DNA of 64,000 nt. Source: Pseudomonas sp. Irchel 3E13 (GTDB taxonomy: Bacteria > Pseudomonadota > Gammaproteobacteria > Pseudomonadales > Pseudomonadaceae). Position 1 is the stretch's first letter, and every line of letters starts with the position of its first letter. Positions 1 to 8,036 of the stretch are shown here, piece by piece. Both the position numbers and the translations under genes were made by a program. The notes beneath the pieces are model-generated. The model was given only the letters and a program-made list of their open reading frames with translations. It was not told the origin of the DNA and made no database searches. The stretch lies in the NCBI RefSeq assembly GCF_900187455.1, contig NZ_FYDX01000011.1:1-64000 (forward strand), written 5' to 3'.

Positions 1-69
1 GTGATGCTGATAATCTTGCTGACTATCAGTCCGAATTCACAAGCACCCACACGAATTGCTTGATTCAAT

Positions 70-80
70 TGTTAAAGAGC
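70..80 (-). promoter_or_regulatory. boxA antitermination element
   Basis: The minus strand reads GCTCTTTAACA, the boxA core of bacterial rRNA leaders. It binds NusB/S10 in the transcript and makes the elongating polymerase resistant to Rho. It sits downstream of all three promoters and upstream of 16S, as expected. Confidence 0.85.
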
Positions 81-117
81 GGTTGGTTAAGAGCTTTTCG
101 TCTCAACCGAGGCGCGC

Positions 118-145
118 ATTCTACGCTTTCCTCTCAGCCTGTCAA
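118..145 (-). promoter_or_regulatory. rrn promoter P3 (proximal)
   Basis: Minus-strand -35 TTGACA (140-145) and -10 TAGAAT (118-123), spacer 16 bp, followed by the discriminator GCGCGCC. The -10 region GCGTAGAATGC is the same as in the two tRNA-Val promoters near 50.8 and 51.05 kb. Confidence 0.8.
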
Positions 146-227
146 GCGTTTATTTTGAAGTTTTTCAGAATTTCTCTTTCAACTTCAAACACTTGACTCG
201 CTGCGATCTCTCGTCAGCGGGAGGCGA

Positions 228-255
228 ATTCTACAGCGTTACAACCTGCTGTCAA
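228..255 (-). promoter_or_regulatory. rrn promoter P2 (middle)
   Basis: Minus-strand -35 TTGACA (250-255) and -10 TAGAAT (228-233) with a 16-bp spacer, followed by a GC-rich discriminator. It lies about 143 bp downstream of P1 in the direction of transcription. Confidence 0.8.
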
Positions 256-370
256 CTGCCTTTTTTCACCGCTTTCGGTGGAGACCGAAACACTTCCTAC
301 GCTACCTGAAACTTCTAACTCTTTGAATCTCAAGGAGTTTTCCGTTCCGACTGCGCCGGAAGTGGGGCGA

Positions 371-398
371 ATTATAGACAGATAAAACGGGGCGTCAA
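371..398 (-). promoter_or_regulatory. rrn promoter P1 (distal)
   Basis: Minus-strand -35 TTGACG (393-398) and -10 TATAAT (371-376), separated by 16 bp. A GC-rich discriminator (TCGCCCC) follows the -10, as expected for a stringently controlled rRNA promoter. The DNA upstream of the -35 is A/T-rich, like an UP element. Confidence 0.85.
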
Positions 399-530
399 GG
401 GTTTATTTGAAATATGGGTCAACAAAGAAATATGCGCACTATATTGCTCATTTACCCCGCAGTTGAGCATCATAGGCCCATCGGCGTAACTACCGCCCTG
501 CCCTCCTATATAAAGGAACACCCAACCGCA

Positions 531-1418
531 ATGAACATCCAACCCCGCAGCCTGGCCGCCACGCTGTTTCCTGTCGGCGTGCTGCTTATTGCAATGGCGT
601 CGATTCAGTCTGGAGCGTCGCTCGCCAAAAGCCTGTTCCCGCTGGTTGGCCCGGAGGGCACCACGACGCTGCGCTTGCTGATCGCGAGCGTGATCATGTT
701 GCTTCTGCTGCGCCCCTGGCGTGCACGGCTTACCGCCAGCACGCTGAAGACTGTGGTGGTTTACGGCGCCGCTTTGGGTGGTATGAACCTTCTCTTCTAT
801 ATGTCGCTGCAAACTGTTCCGCTGGGCATCGCGGTGGCGCTGGAGTTCACCGGCCCGCTGGCAGTCGCGCTGTATGCGTCCCGCCGCCCGGTGGACTTTC
901 TCTGGATCGGCATGGCCATCGCCGGCCTGCTGTTGCTGGTCCCTATCGGTGCGACCAGTTCGGGAATCGATCCGAAAGGCGCGTGCTTCGCCCTGGGCGC
1001 GGGGGTTTGCTGGGCGCTGTATATCCTTTATGGACAGAAAGCCGGTGCCGAGAACGGCATCCAGACCGCCGCCCTTGGCGTGGTGATTGCCGCGATAGTC
1101 GTTGCCCCGATCGGCATCGTTCATGCCGGTACTGCGCTGTTGAACCCGGCACTGATCCCGGTAGCCCTCGGTGTTGCGATCCTTTCTACCGCCCTGCCCT
1201 ACAGCCTGGAGATGGTCGCCCTCACGCGCCTGCCGGCACGCACGTTCGGCACGCTGATGAGTATCGAGCCGGCATTCGGCGCTCTTTCCGGGCAACTGTT
1301 CCTCAACGAAGTGCTGAGCCTCACCCAATGGCTGGCGATTGCCGCCATCATTACGGCCTCCGTCGGCGCCACGATGTCCATGCGCAAGGGCGCCCCACCG
1401 CTGGTTGCAGCCGACTGA
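531..1418 (+). CDS. rhtA: threonine/homoserine exporter RhtA (EamA family)
   Basis: Inner-membrane exporter of the drug/metabolite superfamily with two EamA repeats (about ten transmembrane helices). E. coli RhtA exports threonine, homoserine and some other amino acids. The 295 residues equal the E. coli length. Diagnostic stretches are ASIQSGASLAKSLFPLVG near the N terminus and LQTVPLGIAVALEFTGPLAV in the first repeat. A longer frame opens at 414, but the preceding 39 residues do not belong to the family and the ATG at 531 follows AAAGGA, so 531 is chosen. It is a single gene, divergent from the rRNA leader. Confidence 0.92.
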   Translation: MNIQPRSLAATLFPVGVLLIAMASIQSGASLAKSLFPLVGPEGTTTLRLLIASVIMLLLLRPWRARLTASTLKTVVVYGAALGGMNLLFYMSLQTVPLGIAVALEFTGPLAVALYASRRPVDFLWIGMAIAGLLLLVPIGATSSGIDPKGACFALGAGVCWALYILYGQKAGAENGIQTAALGVVIAAIVVAPIGIVHAGTALLNPALIPVALGVAILSTALPYSLEMVALTRLPARTFGTLMSIEPAFGALSGQLFLNEVLSLTQWLAIAAIITASVGATMSMRKGAPPLVAAD

Positions 1419-1598
1419 TTGAGAAATATTTTCATTTAAAGCGATATGAGTGATTGTGTCGGCCCGCCAACCCTGTTTAAGCTGTGGACGGTATCTAATA
1501 TGTTGAACCTTTCAAATCGGAGCAGGGACGAATAAGCATCAGGACGATGCCAAGTACACAAACACGGGCACAGACCCGCGAATGCGTTAAGGACAGGA

Positions 1599-1880
1599 AT
1601 GAAACGAATTTTGCTCATCCTCGCCATTCTGGCCATTGCCGGTTGTGCTGCGACCGCCAAGGACGAAGTCAAGCGTGGCAAGAAAGGGCTGCACATCAAC
1701 TGCTCTGGCCTGTCCTCCTCCTGGAACAAGTGCTATAGCAAAGCTGAAAGCTCTTGCGGCACCAAAGGCTACAAGGTCATCGCAAAATCCGGCGACGGCG
1801 ATGAAGAGCCCGGCGACTACCCGTTCGGCATCAATCCAGCGGGCTACACAAGCCGCAGCATGATCGTCATCTGCAAATAA
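1599..1880 (+). CDS. small predicted lipoprotein
   Basis: A 93-residue protein with an N-terminal hydrophobic signal sequence and a lipobox ending AIAGC, giving a predicted lipidated Cys16. The mature part has four more cysteines, which could form two disulfides in the periplasm. An AAGGA ribosome-binding site precedes the ATG and a strong terminator follows the stop, so this is a complete monocistronic gene. No enzymatic motif is visible and the function is unknown. Confidence 0.75.
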   Translation: MKRILLILAILAIAGCAATAKDEVKRGKKGLHINCSGLSSSWNKCYSKAESSCGTKGYKVIAKSGDGDEEPGDYPFGINPAGYTSRSMIVICK

Positions 1881-1882
1881 GA

Positions 1883-1910
1883 AAGGGCAACCCGTGGGTT
1901 GCCCTTCTTT
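1883..1910. terminator. bidirectional intrinsic terminator
   Basis: An 11-bp perfect stem (1883-1893 with 1896-1906) with a 2-base loop, followed by CTTT on the plus strand and TTTC on the minus strand. It ends the lipoprotein transcript and can also stop the convergent aminopeptidase transcript. Confidence 0.85.
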
Positions 1911-1932
1911 ATTAATGCGACATTTTGCCGAC

Positions 1933-3747
1933 CTAAGCGCTGATTGCCGCCGTTCTCTCCTGCAGCCACGCAAGCGCTGCACCGCTCAGCAATGGCTCGA
2001 GCCGACGCCGTACCTGTGCGTGATAGCCGTTCAGCCACTCGACATCCTCGCTACCGAGCCTTTCGATCAGCAGGCAACGTGTATCGATCGGGCACAGGGT
2101 CAAGGTTTCGAACTCAAGGAAGTCGCCGAACGCACTCTTTGCCGACTCGCGATTGAACACCAGGTTTTCGATCCGAACGCCCCACTGCCCCGGACGATAA
2201 GTGCCCGGTTCAATAGAGGTGATCATCCCCGTCTGCATGGCCGTCTGTGGCGCGGCGGCGGCCTGATAGGCAATCACCTGCGGTCCTTCATGGACATTCA
2301 TGAAGTAGCCCACCCCATGACCGGTGCCATGGCCATAATCGACATGCTCTGCCCACAGTGGCGCCCGGGCGATGGCATCGAGTAGCGGCGACAGAATGCC
2401 CCGCGGAAACTTCACTCGCGACAACGCGATCATGCCCTTGAGCACCCGCGTGCAATCTTCTTTCTGTGCCTGACTAGGCGTCCCAATCGGCACCATACGG
2501 GTGATATCGGTGGTTCCGCCCAGATATTGCCCGCCAGAATCGATCAACAGCAGGCCATCGCCTTCGATCCGCGCGTGGGAAGCTTCCGTGGCCCGATAGT
2601 GCGGCATCGCACCGTTGGCATTGAAGGCGGCGATGGTCGCGAAGCTGAGTGAAACGAAACCGGGACGCCGCGCCCTCTCGGCGCTCAGGCGTTCATCGAC
2701 GGTTACTTCGGTAACCGTCTCGCGAGTCTGGGCGACCTCGAACCAAGAGAAGAACTCACACAGCGCCGCACCGTCCTGTTCCATGACCTGGCGGATGTGC
2801 GCAAGGTCCGCCTCGCTCTTGCGCGACTTGGCCAGGGTAGTCGGGTTGATGCCCTCCACCAGCCGCACGCCTTCATTAAGGTTCGCCAGCAGGCCACTGG
2901 TGACCTTGGCCGGATCGACCAACAGGCTGCTGCCCGCCGGAATCGCGGCGAGACTGGCGGAAATCGCAGGGTAATCCCGCACCTCTACGCCATCGGCAGC
3001 CAGAACCTTGCGCAGTTGAGCATCGACCTTGCCTTCACCGACAAACAGCAGCGCCGCATCGCGACTGACCAGCGCAAAGGAGACAAAGACCGGGTTGTAG
3101 GAAACATCACTGCCACGCAGGTTGAACAACCAGGCAATGTCATCGACGGTGGCAATGAAATGCCAGTCCGCGCCGCGCTCTGCGAGACTCTGGCCCAGGG
3201 CGTGCAACTTCTCCACCCGACTGACCGTGGCCTGCGGCGGCAAATGCTCGTAGACCGGATTGGTTGGCAGCGCCGGACGATCATCCCAGACCTCTGTGAG
3301 CAGGTCCTTGTGCATCAACAGGCGGACATTGCGCGCCTTCAACCGATCACCCAATTGCCGGGCCGAGGCCAGGGCCATGACCGCGCCATCCACTGCCACC
3401 GTGCCATCGGCGGGCGCATTATCGGCCAGCCAATCCAACGGACCGGGGCGACCCGGTTGCAGCTTGACCAGTTCTATCCCGCTGCCGGCCAATTCCCGCT
3501 CGGCCTGCTCCCAATAACGACTGTCGGCCCAGAGGCCGGCAAAGTCCGCGGTCAGCACCAAGGTGCCGACCGAGCCGTGGAAGCCCGAGAGCCACCGGCG
3601 TGCCTGCCAGTAGCCCGGCAGGTATTCGGAAAGATGGGGGTCGGCGGAAGGCACGAACAACGCATCGACCCCTTCGTTGCGCATCACCTGACGCAGGCGC
3701 GCCACTCGTGTACTGATCGCATCCTGCGCTGTCGGCTGACTGTTCAT
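1933..3747 (-). CDS. Xaa-Pro aminopeptidase (M24 family, PepP-like)
   Basis: A 604-residue cytosolic metallopeptidase expected to remove N-terminal residues preceding proline. Two creatinase-like N-terminal domains (about residues 10-310) precede an M24 pita-bread catalytic domain. Metal-binding segments are visible: LLIDSGGQYLGGTTDITRM (two Asp), HGTGHGVGYF (His), TSIEPGTY (Glu) and RIENLVF (Glu). A C-terminal M24C extension makes it the long, eukaryotic APP1-like form. The start at 3747 is preceded by AGGAGT; a start nine codons upstream has no such site. A short gap separates it from the cysteine desulfurase gene on the same strand. Confidence 0.9.
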   Translation of the reverse strand: MNSQPTAQDAISTRVARLRQVMRNEGVDALFVPSADPHLSEYLPGYWQARRWLSGFHGSVGTLVLTADFAGLWADSRYWEQAERELAGSGIELVKLQPGRPGPLDWLADNAPADGTVAVDGAVMALASARQLGDRLKARNVRLLMHKDLLTEVWDDRPALPTNPVYEHLPPQATVSRVEKLHALGQSLAERGADWHFIATVDDIAWLFNLRGSDVSYNPVFVSFALVSRDAALLFVGEGKVDAQLRKVLAADGVEVRDYPAISASLAAIPAGSSLLVDPAKVTSGLLANLNEGVRLVEGINPTTLAKSRKSEADLAHIRQVMEQDGAALCEFFSWFEVAQTRETVTEVTVDERLSAERARRPGFVSLSFATIAAFNANGAMPHYRATEASHARIEGDGLLLIDSGGQYLGGTTDITRMVPIGTPSQAQKEDCTRVLKGMIALSRVKFPRGILSPLLDAIARAPLWAEHVDYGHGTGHGVGYFMNVHEGPQVIAYQAAAAPQTAMQTGMITSIEPGTYRPGQWGVRIENLVFNRESAKSAFGDFLEFETLTLCPIDTRCLLIERLGSEDVEWLNGYHAQVRRRLEPLLSGAALAWLQERTAAISA

Positions 3748-3804
3748 GCTTACTCCTGTCACTACCACGGCCATTCATTCTGGCCGCTGATAATGGAGCA
3801 GGCA

Positions 3805-4965
3805 TCAGCCTCGGGCAACACCCCAGAACGGCGCCGGACGCAGCGCAGCCCTTATCGCGCGGGCCGCCTGGTCGATATCCGCCTCGTGGGTGAAACGTCC
3901 GAGGCTCAGACGGATGGTCTGACTCGCCAGGTATTCGTCATGCCCCAGCGCCAGCAACACGTGGGAAGGCGCACTGCTACCGGAGTTACAGGCCGAGGTG
4001 GAGGAAAATGCCAGTGTTGCACCGAGTGCGGAGAGGTCCAGCGAATCGCCGCTGAAGGTCAGACTGAGGGTGTGGGGAATGGCGTGTTGGGGGTTACCGT
4101 TGAGCTGCAATCCGGAAATATCACGCAACTGTTCCAGCAGGCGATCACGCAAACATCGGATGCGTGCCACCTCCTCGTCCTGCACCTCGCCGGCCAGGGC
4201 GAACGCCGCACCCATCGCAGCAATCTGGTGCGTTGCGAGGGTGCCGGAGCGCAAGCCGCCTTCGTGACCGCCGCCGTGGATCTGCGCCTGCAACAGGGGT
4301 CGGGCGCGTTCGCCAACATACAGTGCACCGATGCCCTTGGGTCCGTAGACCTTGTGCGCAGAGAACGACACCACATCCAGCGGCCACTCGCTCAGATCGA
4401 TTGCCACTTTGCCGGCCGCCTGCGCCGCATCCACATGCAACAGCGCGCCATGACGCCGAACGATGTCACCGATGGCGCGAACATCATTCAGCGTGCCCAG
4501 CTCATTGTTCACCAGCATCAGCGAGACCAGGAACGTGTCCGGACGCAAGGCCGCCAATACGGCGCGCGGGGTAATCAGCCCGTTCGTATCCGGGGTGAGG
4601 TAAGTCACCTCGAAGCCGGCGTCCTGCAACTGCCGGGCGGTGTCGAGCACGGCTTTGTGTTCGACCCGGCTGGTGATGATGTGCCCGCCGCTGCGGCCCT
4701 GGGCCAGGCCCTTCAGCGCGAGGTTGTTCGACTCGGTGGCGCCGGAGGTCCAGACCAGTTGATCCGCACGCGCGCCCACCAATGACGCAACCTGTTCCCG
4801 GGCCAGTTCAACGGCTTGCCGCGCCTGCTGGCCATAGCGGTGCGAACTGGACGCCGGGTTGCCGAAATTGCCGGCTGCGCCCAGGCACTTGACCATCACG
4901 TCAATGACTCGCTCGTCGACGGGCGTCGTGGCGGCATAGTCGAAATACAGCGGTAGATTTTCCAT
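3805..4965 (-). CDS. cysteine desulfurase (NifS/IscS-like)
   Basis: PLP enzyme of 386 residues that should release sulfur from cysteine as a persulfide, leaving alanine. The family signature DYAATTP is at the N terminus, the PLP lysine lies in SFSAHKVYGPKG, and the persulfide-carrying cysteine in STSACNSGSS. The extended loop is of the class I (IscS/NifS) type. It is not beside iscR/iscU, so it is probably an accessory desulfurase rather than the housekeeping IscS. It precedes the aminopeptidase gene on the same strand with a 57-bp gap, so co-transcription is possible. Confidence 0.88.
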   Translation of the reverse strand: MENLPLYFDYAATTPVDERVIDVMVKCLGAAGNFGNPASSSHRYGQQARQAVELAREQVASLVGARADQLVWTSGATESNNLALKGLAQGRSGGHIITSRVEHKAVLDTARQLQDAGFEVTYLTPDTNGLITPRAVLAALRPDTFLVSLMLVNNELGTLNDVRAIGDIVRRHGALLHVDAAQAAGKVAIDLSEWPLDVVSFSAHKVYGPKGIGALYVGERARPLLQAQIHGGGHEGGLRSGTLATHQIAAMGAAFALAGEVQDEEVARIRCLRDRLLEQLRDISGLQLNGNPQHAIPHTLSLTFSGDSLDLSALGATLAFSSTSACNSGSSAPSHVLLALGHDEYLASQTIRLSLGRFTHEADIDQAARAIRAALRPAPFWGVARG

Positions 4966-5169
4966 GGTTCAAGGCTCTCTGGCAGTTGTCGCCCAGGAAC
5001 GCAGCGCGCTTCCCGAATCCTGATGCCATAGTGCCTCAAGCCAGCATAGAACTAATAATTATCAATTTTCATATTTATATAACTTTTAGTAGAAAAGCCC
5101 GATTAGCGCTGAACTTCCGCTTGGTCGCGCGCTTCAGAACAGATATCCCTTGCTGCTGGAGCGCCTACC

Positions 5170-6273
5170 ATGCCCCGCCGGACAGACCGCAAGCACGGCG
5201 TGTTGTTGCTCGATACCCGCGAGAGCACGCCCGACCACGAACGCGCCGTCCACCGCAAGCTGGCCGAACACCTCGCGGCGCTGCTGCACACCGAGGTGGT
5301 GGACACCGAGGCCGATGACAGCGGTGACTTCTACTACCTCCCCACCTCGACGCTGATCGAGCCTGCGCGCTATCGGGAACTGGGCATCACTTCGATCGCC
5401 GATTTCTTCGGCGGCATGGTCACTCATCCCTACATGGCGACCAAAGCCATCTCCCACCCCTTGCCCGCCAGCGCCACCTTTCCGCTGGGCTGGACCGACG
5501 ACTTCGCCCGCCGCGCCTGTGATGCCCTGCTCAAGGGCTACACGGTGTTCAGCATCGATGATGCCCGGCGCGCCGCAGCGCTTTTGTTCCAGGACGGGCC
5601 GCTGCGGCTGAAGCCGGTGCGGGCTACCGCCGGTCGCGGCCAAACGGTGATCGAAAACCTCAACGCCCTGGAAGCCGAGCTGCAGCAAATGGATGAAGAC
5701 GAATTGGCCCTCTGGGGCCTGGTGCTGGAGGAGAACCTTGAGCAGGTTGAAACATTCAGTGTCGGCCAGGCACTGGTAGCCGGTATCACCTGCAGCTACT
5801 ACGGCGTGCAGAGCCTGACCAACGATCACCAAGGCGTTTCGGTTTACGGCGGCTCGGACCTGGTGCTGGTGCGCGGCGGCTACGACGAACTGCTGCAACT
5901 GGAGCTGGAAGATCCGTTGCGTCTGGCAATCACCCAGGCCCGAACCTACGAGCAGGCGGCCATGCAGGCCTTTCCCGGCTTTCTCGCGTCCCGGCGCAAT
6001 TACGACGTAGCCCGCGGCTTGACACCCCACGGCAGCGTGCGCAGCGGCGTACTGGAGCAATCCTGGCGCATCGGCGGCGCCAGCAGCGCGGAGTTGCTGG
6101 CGCTGCGGGCATTTTCCGAGGACCCGGCCCTGCAACGCATCCGCGCCTCGACCCACGAGGTGTTCGACGAGGTGCAATTGCCCGCGGACGCGACGCTTTT
6201 CTACCAAGGGGACGACTCTGAAGTCGGACGCATCTGTAAATACGCGAGGATCCGCGCCTATGACCATCCATAG
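5170..6273 (+). CDS. DUF3182 protein, ATP-grasp-like
   Basis: A 367-residue protein of the DUF3182 family, whose biochemical role is not established. The centre (about residues 140-230) resembles an ATP-grasp fold: LKPVRATAGRGQT is like a nucleotide-binding Lys/Gly-rich loop, and WGLVLEENL resembles the second lobe. This suggests an ATP-dependent carboxylate-amine ligase, but that is inference. Its last 14 bases overlap the start of the alpha/beta hydrolase gene, so the two are probably translationally coupled and work on the same substrate. Confidence 0.75.
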   Translation: MPRRTDRKHGVLLLDTRESTPDHERAVHRKLAEHLAALLHTEVVDTEADDSGDFYYLPTSTLIEPARYRELGITSIADFFGGMVTHPYMATKAISHPLPASATFPLGWTDDFARRACDALLKGYTVFSIDDARRAAALLFQDGPLRLKPVRATAGRGQTVIENLNALEAELQQMDEDELALWGLVLEENLEQVETFSVGQALVAGITCSYYGVQSLTNDHQGVSVYGGSDLVLVRGGYDELLQLELEDPLRLAITQARTYEQAAMQAFPGFLASRRNYDVARGLTPHGSVRSGVLEQSWRIGGASSAELLALRAFSEDPALQRIRASTHEVFDEVQLPADATLFYQGDDSEVGRICKYARIRAYDHP

Positions 6274-7030
6274 CGAAACCCTCGACATCCTTGTCGACGG
6301 CGAAAATATCGCCGGAACGCTGCTCAGCCCCAGCGCGAAAGTCCCGGGCATCCTTTTCGTCCACGGCTGGGGCGGTAGCCAACAACGCGACCTGGCCCGG
6401 GCCAAGCACATCACCGGCCTGGGTTGCGTGTGCATGACCTTCGACCTGCGCGGCCATGAGAAAACCGAAAGCCAGCGCCGCAGCGTCACCCGCGAGCAAA
6501 ATTTCGCCGATGTGCTGGCGGCCTACGACAAGCTGGTCGGCCACCCGGCGGTGGACACCAGTTCCATCGCGGTGATCGGCAGCAGCTACGGCGGCTACCT
6601 GGCCACCCTGCTCACTCGCCAGCGCCCGGTGAAATGGCTGGCACTGCGAGTGCCGGCGCTGTATTGGGACGACGAGTGGAGCGCGCCCAAACAGGGCCTC
6701 GACCGCCAGCGCCTGTCGCAATACCGCCTGATGACCCTCGGCCCCGGCGACAACCGGGCGCTGGCGGCTTGCGCCGAATTCTCCGGCGACGTCCTGTTGG
6801 TGGAGTCGGAGCAGGACGACTATGTGCCCCACAGCACCTTGATGAGCTATCGCTCGGCCTTCGTCTGCGCCCATTCGCTGACCCACCGGATCGTCGATGG
6901 CGCCGATCACGCGTTGTCCAGCGACCGCAGTCAGAAAGCCTACAGCGCCCTGCTCACCGCCTGGATCAGCGAGATGGTGATCGGCGCCCGGCTCGATCGC
7001 TATCCGCACCATTCACCCTGGTACTCATAG
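6260..7030 (+). CDS. alpha/beta hydrolase
   Basis: A 256-residue cytosolic hydrolase with the oxyanion region VHGWGG, the nucleophile elbow GSSYGG (Ser), an acid residue in SEQDDYVPH and a C-terminal catalytic His in DGADHAL, so the triad looks complete. The size fits dienelactone-hydrolase or peptidase-like members; the substrate is unknown. GAGGA precedes the ATG, which lies inside the end of the DUF3182 gene. The stop overlaps by 6 bp the end of the convergent monooxygenase gene. Confidence 0.8.
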   Translation: MTIHSETLDILVDGENIAGTLLSPSAKVPGILFVHGWGGSQQRDLARAKHITGLGCVCMTFDLRGHEKTESQRRSVTREQNFADVLAAYDKLVGHPAVDTSSIAVIGSSYGGYLATLLTRQRPVKWLALRVPALYWDDEWSAPKQGLDRQRLSQYRLMTLGPGDNRALAACAEFSGDVLLVESEQDDYVPHSTLMSYRSAFVCAHSLTHRIVDGADHALSSDRSQKAYSALLTAWISEMVIGARLDRYPHHSPWYS

Positions 7031-7396
7031 CGTCTGGTGTGGCGCCACCTGGCAGTGCAGCCCGCCCTCGGCGGTGCGTGCCAAGCTGCTGAGGGTCTGG
7101 AAGGCGGAAAAATTCACGCCCCGGGCCAGGTGCTCGCGCAGCAGGTCGAGGAAGGGCTCCTGGTCGAAACTGCCAATGGCCGCCTCCCAGTCGGAGCGCG
7201 ACTGCCATTGCAGGTATTGCAGCACCCGGCTGCCGTCGTCGCTGGCCTGCACGCTGATTCCCAGCAGCCCGGCATGTTCGAACGCGAGCCGCTCGCTGCG
7301 TGCCGCCAGGGCGTGGGCCAGGGCGTGCTGACGTAACGGGGCCACTTCGAATTCGATCAGTTGGGTGAAACAGAGGCTGTTTGCTACCGCCATCAT
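7025..7396 (-). CDS. antibiotic biosynthesis monooxygenase-like protein (ABM fold)
   Basis: A 123-residue protein resembling the ABM/dimeric alpha-beta barrel superfamily, whose members include cofactor-free monooxygenases and stress proteins. LQYLQWQSRSDWEAAIGS is the typical central strand-helix of the fold. Two ATG codons in tandem follow GGAGAG; the first is used here. The gene is convergent with the hydrolase gene and the product's substrate is unknown. Confidence 0.7.
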   Translation of the reverse strand: MMAVANSLCFTQLIEFEVAPLRQHALAHALAARSERLAFEHAGLLGISVQASDDGSRVLQYLQWQSRSDWEAAIGSFDQEPFLDLLREHLARGVNFSAFQTLSSLARTAEGGLHCQVAPHQTL

Positions 7397-7460
7397 GAAA
7401 AATCTCTCCGTTGTCGGGTTGGCCGGATCAGCGAGTAACGCGTTGCGCTTGGGGGCGGCC

Positions 7461-7487
7461 TTTCGCGAGCAAGCTCGCTCCTACAGG
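7461..7487. repeat. REP-type extragenic palindrome
   Basis: GCGAGC-AA-GCTCGC (7465-7478) followed by TCCTACAG is the core of the repetitive extragenic palindrome spread through fluorescent Pseudomonas genomes and thought to be moved by RAYT transposases. A single copy lies between the monooxygenase gene and soxR. Confidence 0.8.
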
Positions 7488-7550
7488 TCTCCCGCCTAAA
7501 CAATGCACGGCAGGTATGCACTTGTGGTGCATGGCCCGGGCACGGTAAAA

Positions 7551-7568
7551 CCTCCAGTTAGCTCAAGG
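7551..7568. promoter_or_regulatory. candidate SoxR operator
   Basis: An imperfect 18-bp dyad, CCTCCAGTTAGCTCAAGG, lies 17 bp before the soxR start. It resembles the SoxR box (CCTCAAGTT..CTTGAGG) with a few mismatches. Autoregulation would fit a MerR-type regulator, but no matching -35/-10 pair was clearly seen. Confidence 0.45.
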
Positions 7569-7584
7569 TCAAGAGAATCTTTTT

Positions 7585-8034
7585 ATGCAAGACAAAAGCC
7601 TGAGCGTCGGCCAACTGGCCACGCGCAGCGGCGTCGCGGTCACCGCGCTGCACTTCTACGAGAGTAAGGGGCTGATTTTCAGTACCCGCAACGCCGGCAA
7701 CCAACGGCGCTTTCCACGGGAAACCCTGCGCCGGGTCGCGGTAATCAAGATGGCGCAGCGCCTCGGCCTGCCGCTCTCCAGCATCCACACCGCGCTGCAG
7801 AGCCTGCCCAGCCATCGCGCGCCCAGCGCCGCGGACTGGCGGCGCCTGTCAGCACAATGGCGGGACGACCTGACCGAGCGAATAGACAAACTGATGCTGC
7901 TGCGCGATCAGCTCGACGGCTGTATCGGCTGTGGCTGCATGTCGATGCAGAGTTGCCCACTGCGCAACCACCATGACCAGTTGGCCGAGCAGGGCCCCGG
8001 CCCGCACTTGCCGGAGCCCGCCGAGGAACACTGA
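7585..8034 (+). CDS. soxR: redox-sensing activator SoxR (MerR family)
   Basis: A 149-residue MerR-type regulator. It has an N-terminal winged helix (SVGQLATRSGVAVTALHFYE), a dimerisation helix and a C-terminal [2Fe-2S] cluster loop. The four ligands are Cys113, Cys116, Cys118 and Cys124 (CIGCGC then MSMQSC), the spacing of E. coli SoxR. In Pseudomonas SoxR responds mainly to redox-active compounds such as phenazines and controls efflux and monooxygenase genes; the ABM-like gene lies divergently upstream. No soxS is present, as is usual in the genus. Confidence 0.92.
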   Translation: MQDKSLSVGQLATRSGVAVTALHFYESKGLIFSTRNAGNQRRFPRETLRRVAVIKMAQRLGLPLSSIHTALQSLPSHRAPSAADWRRLSAQWRDDLTERIDKLMLLRDQLDGCIGCGCMSMQSCPLRNHHDQLAEQGPGPHLPEPAEEH

Positions 8035-8036
8035 GG

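Larger units (their letters stand above)
1..370 (-). other. rRNA operon 5' leader and promoter region
   Basis: Read on the minus strand, this is the untranslated leader of a Pseudomonas rRNA operon. The 16S gene lies off the left end of the window. It contains three sigma70 promoters in tandem and a boxA antitermination element, and its last bases match the usual Pseudomonas sequence just upstream of 16S. An open frame that crosses it has no protein-like character and is not called. Confidence 0.88.

Noticed and set aside
372..1328. A 318-codon minus-strand frame near the rRNA promoter
   Set aside because: It runs opposite rhtA and into the rrn P1 promoter; composition is shadow-like.
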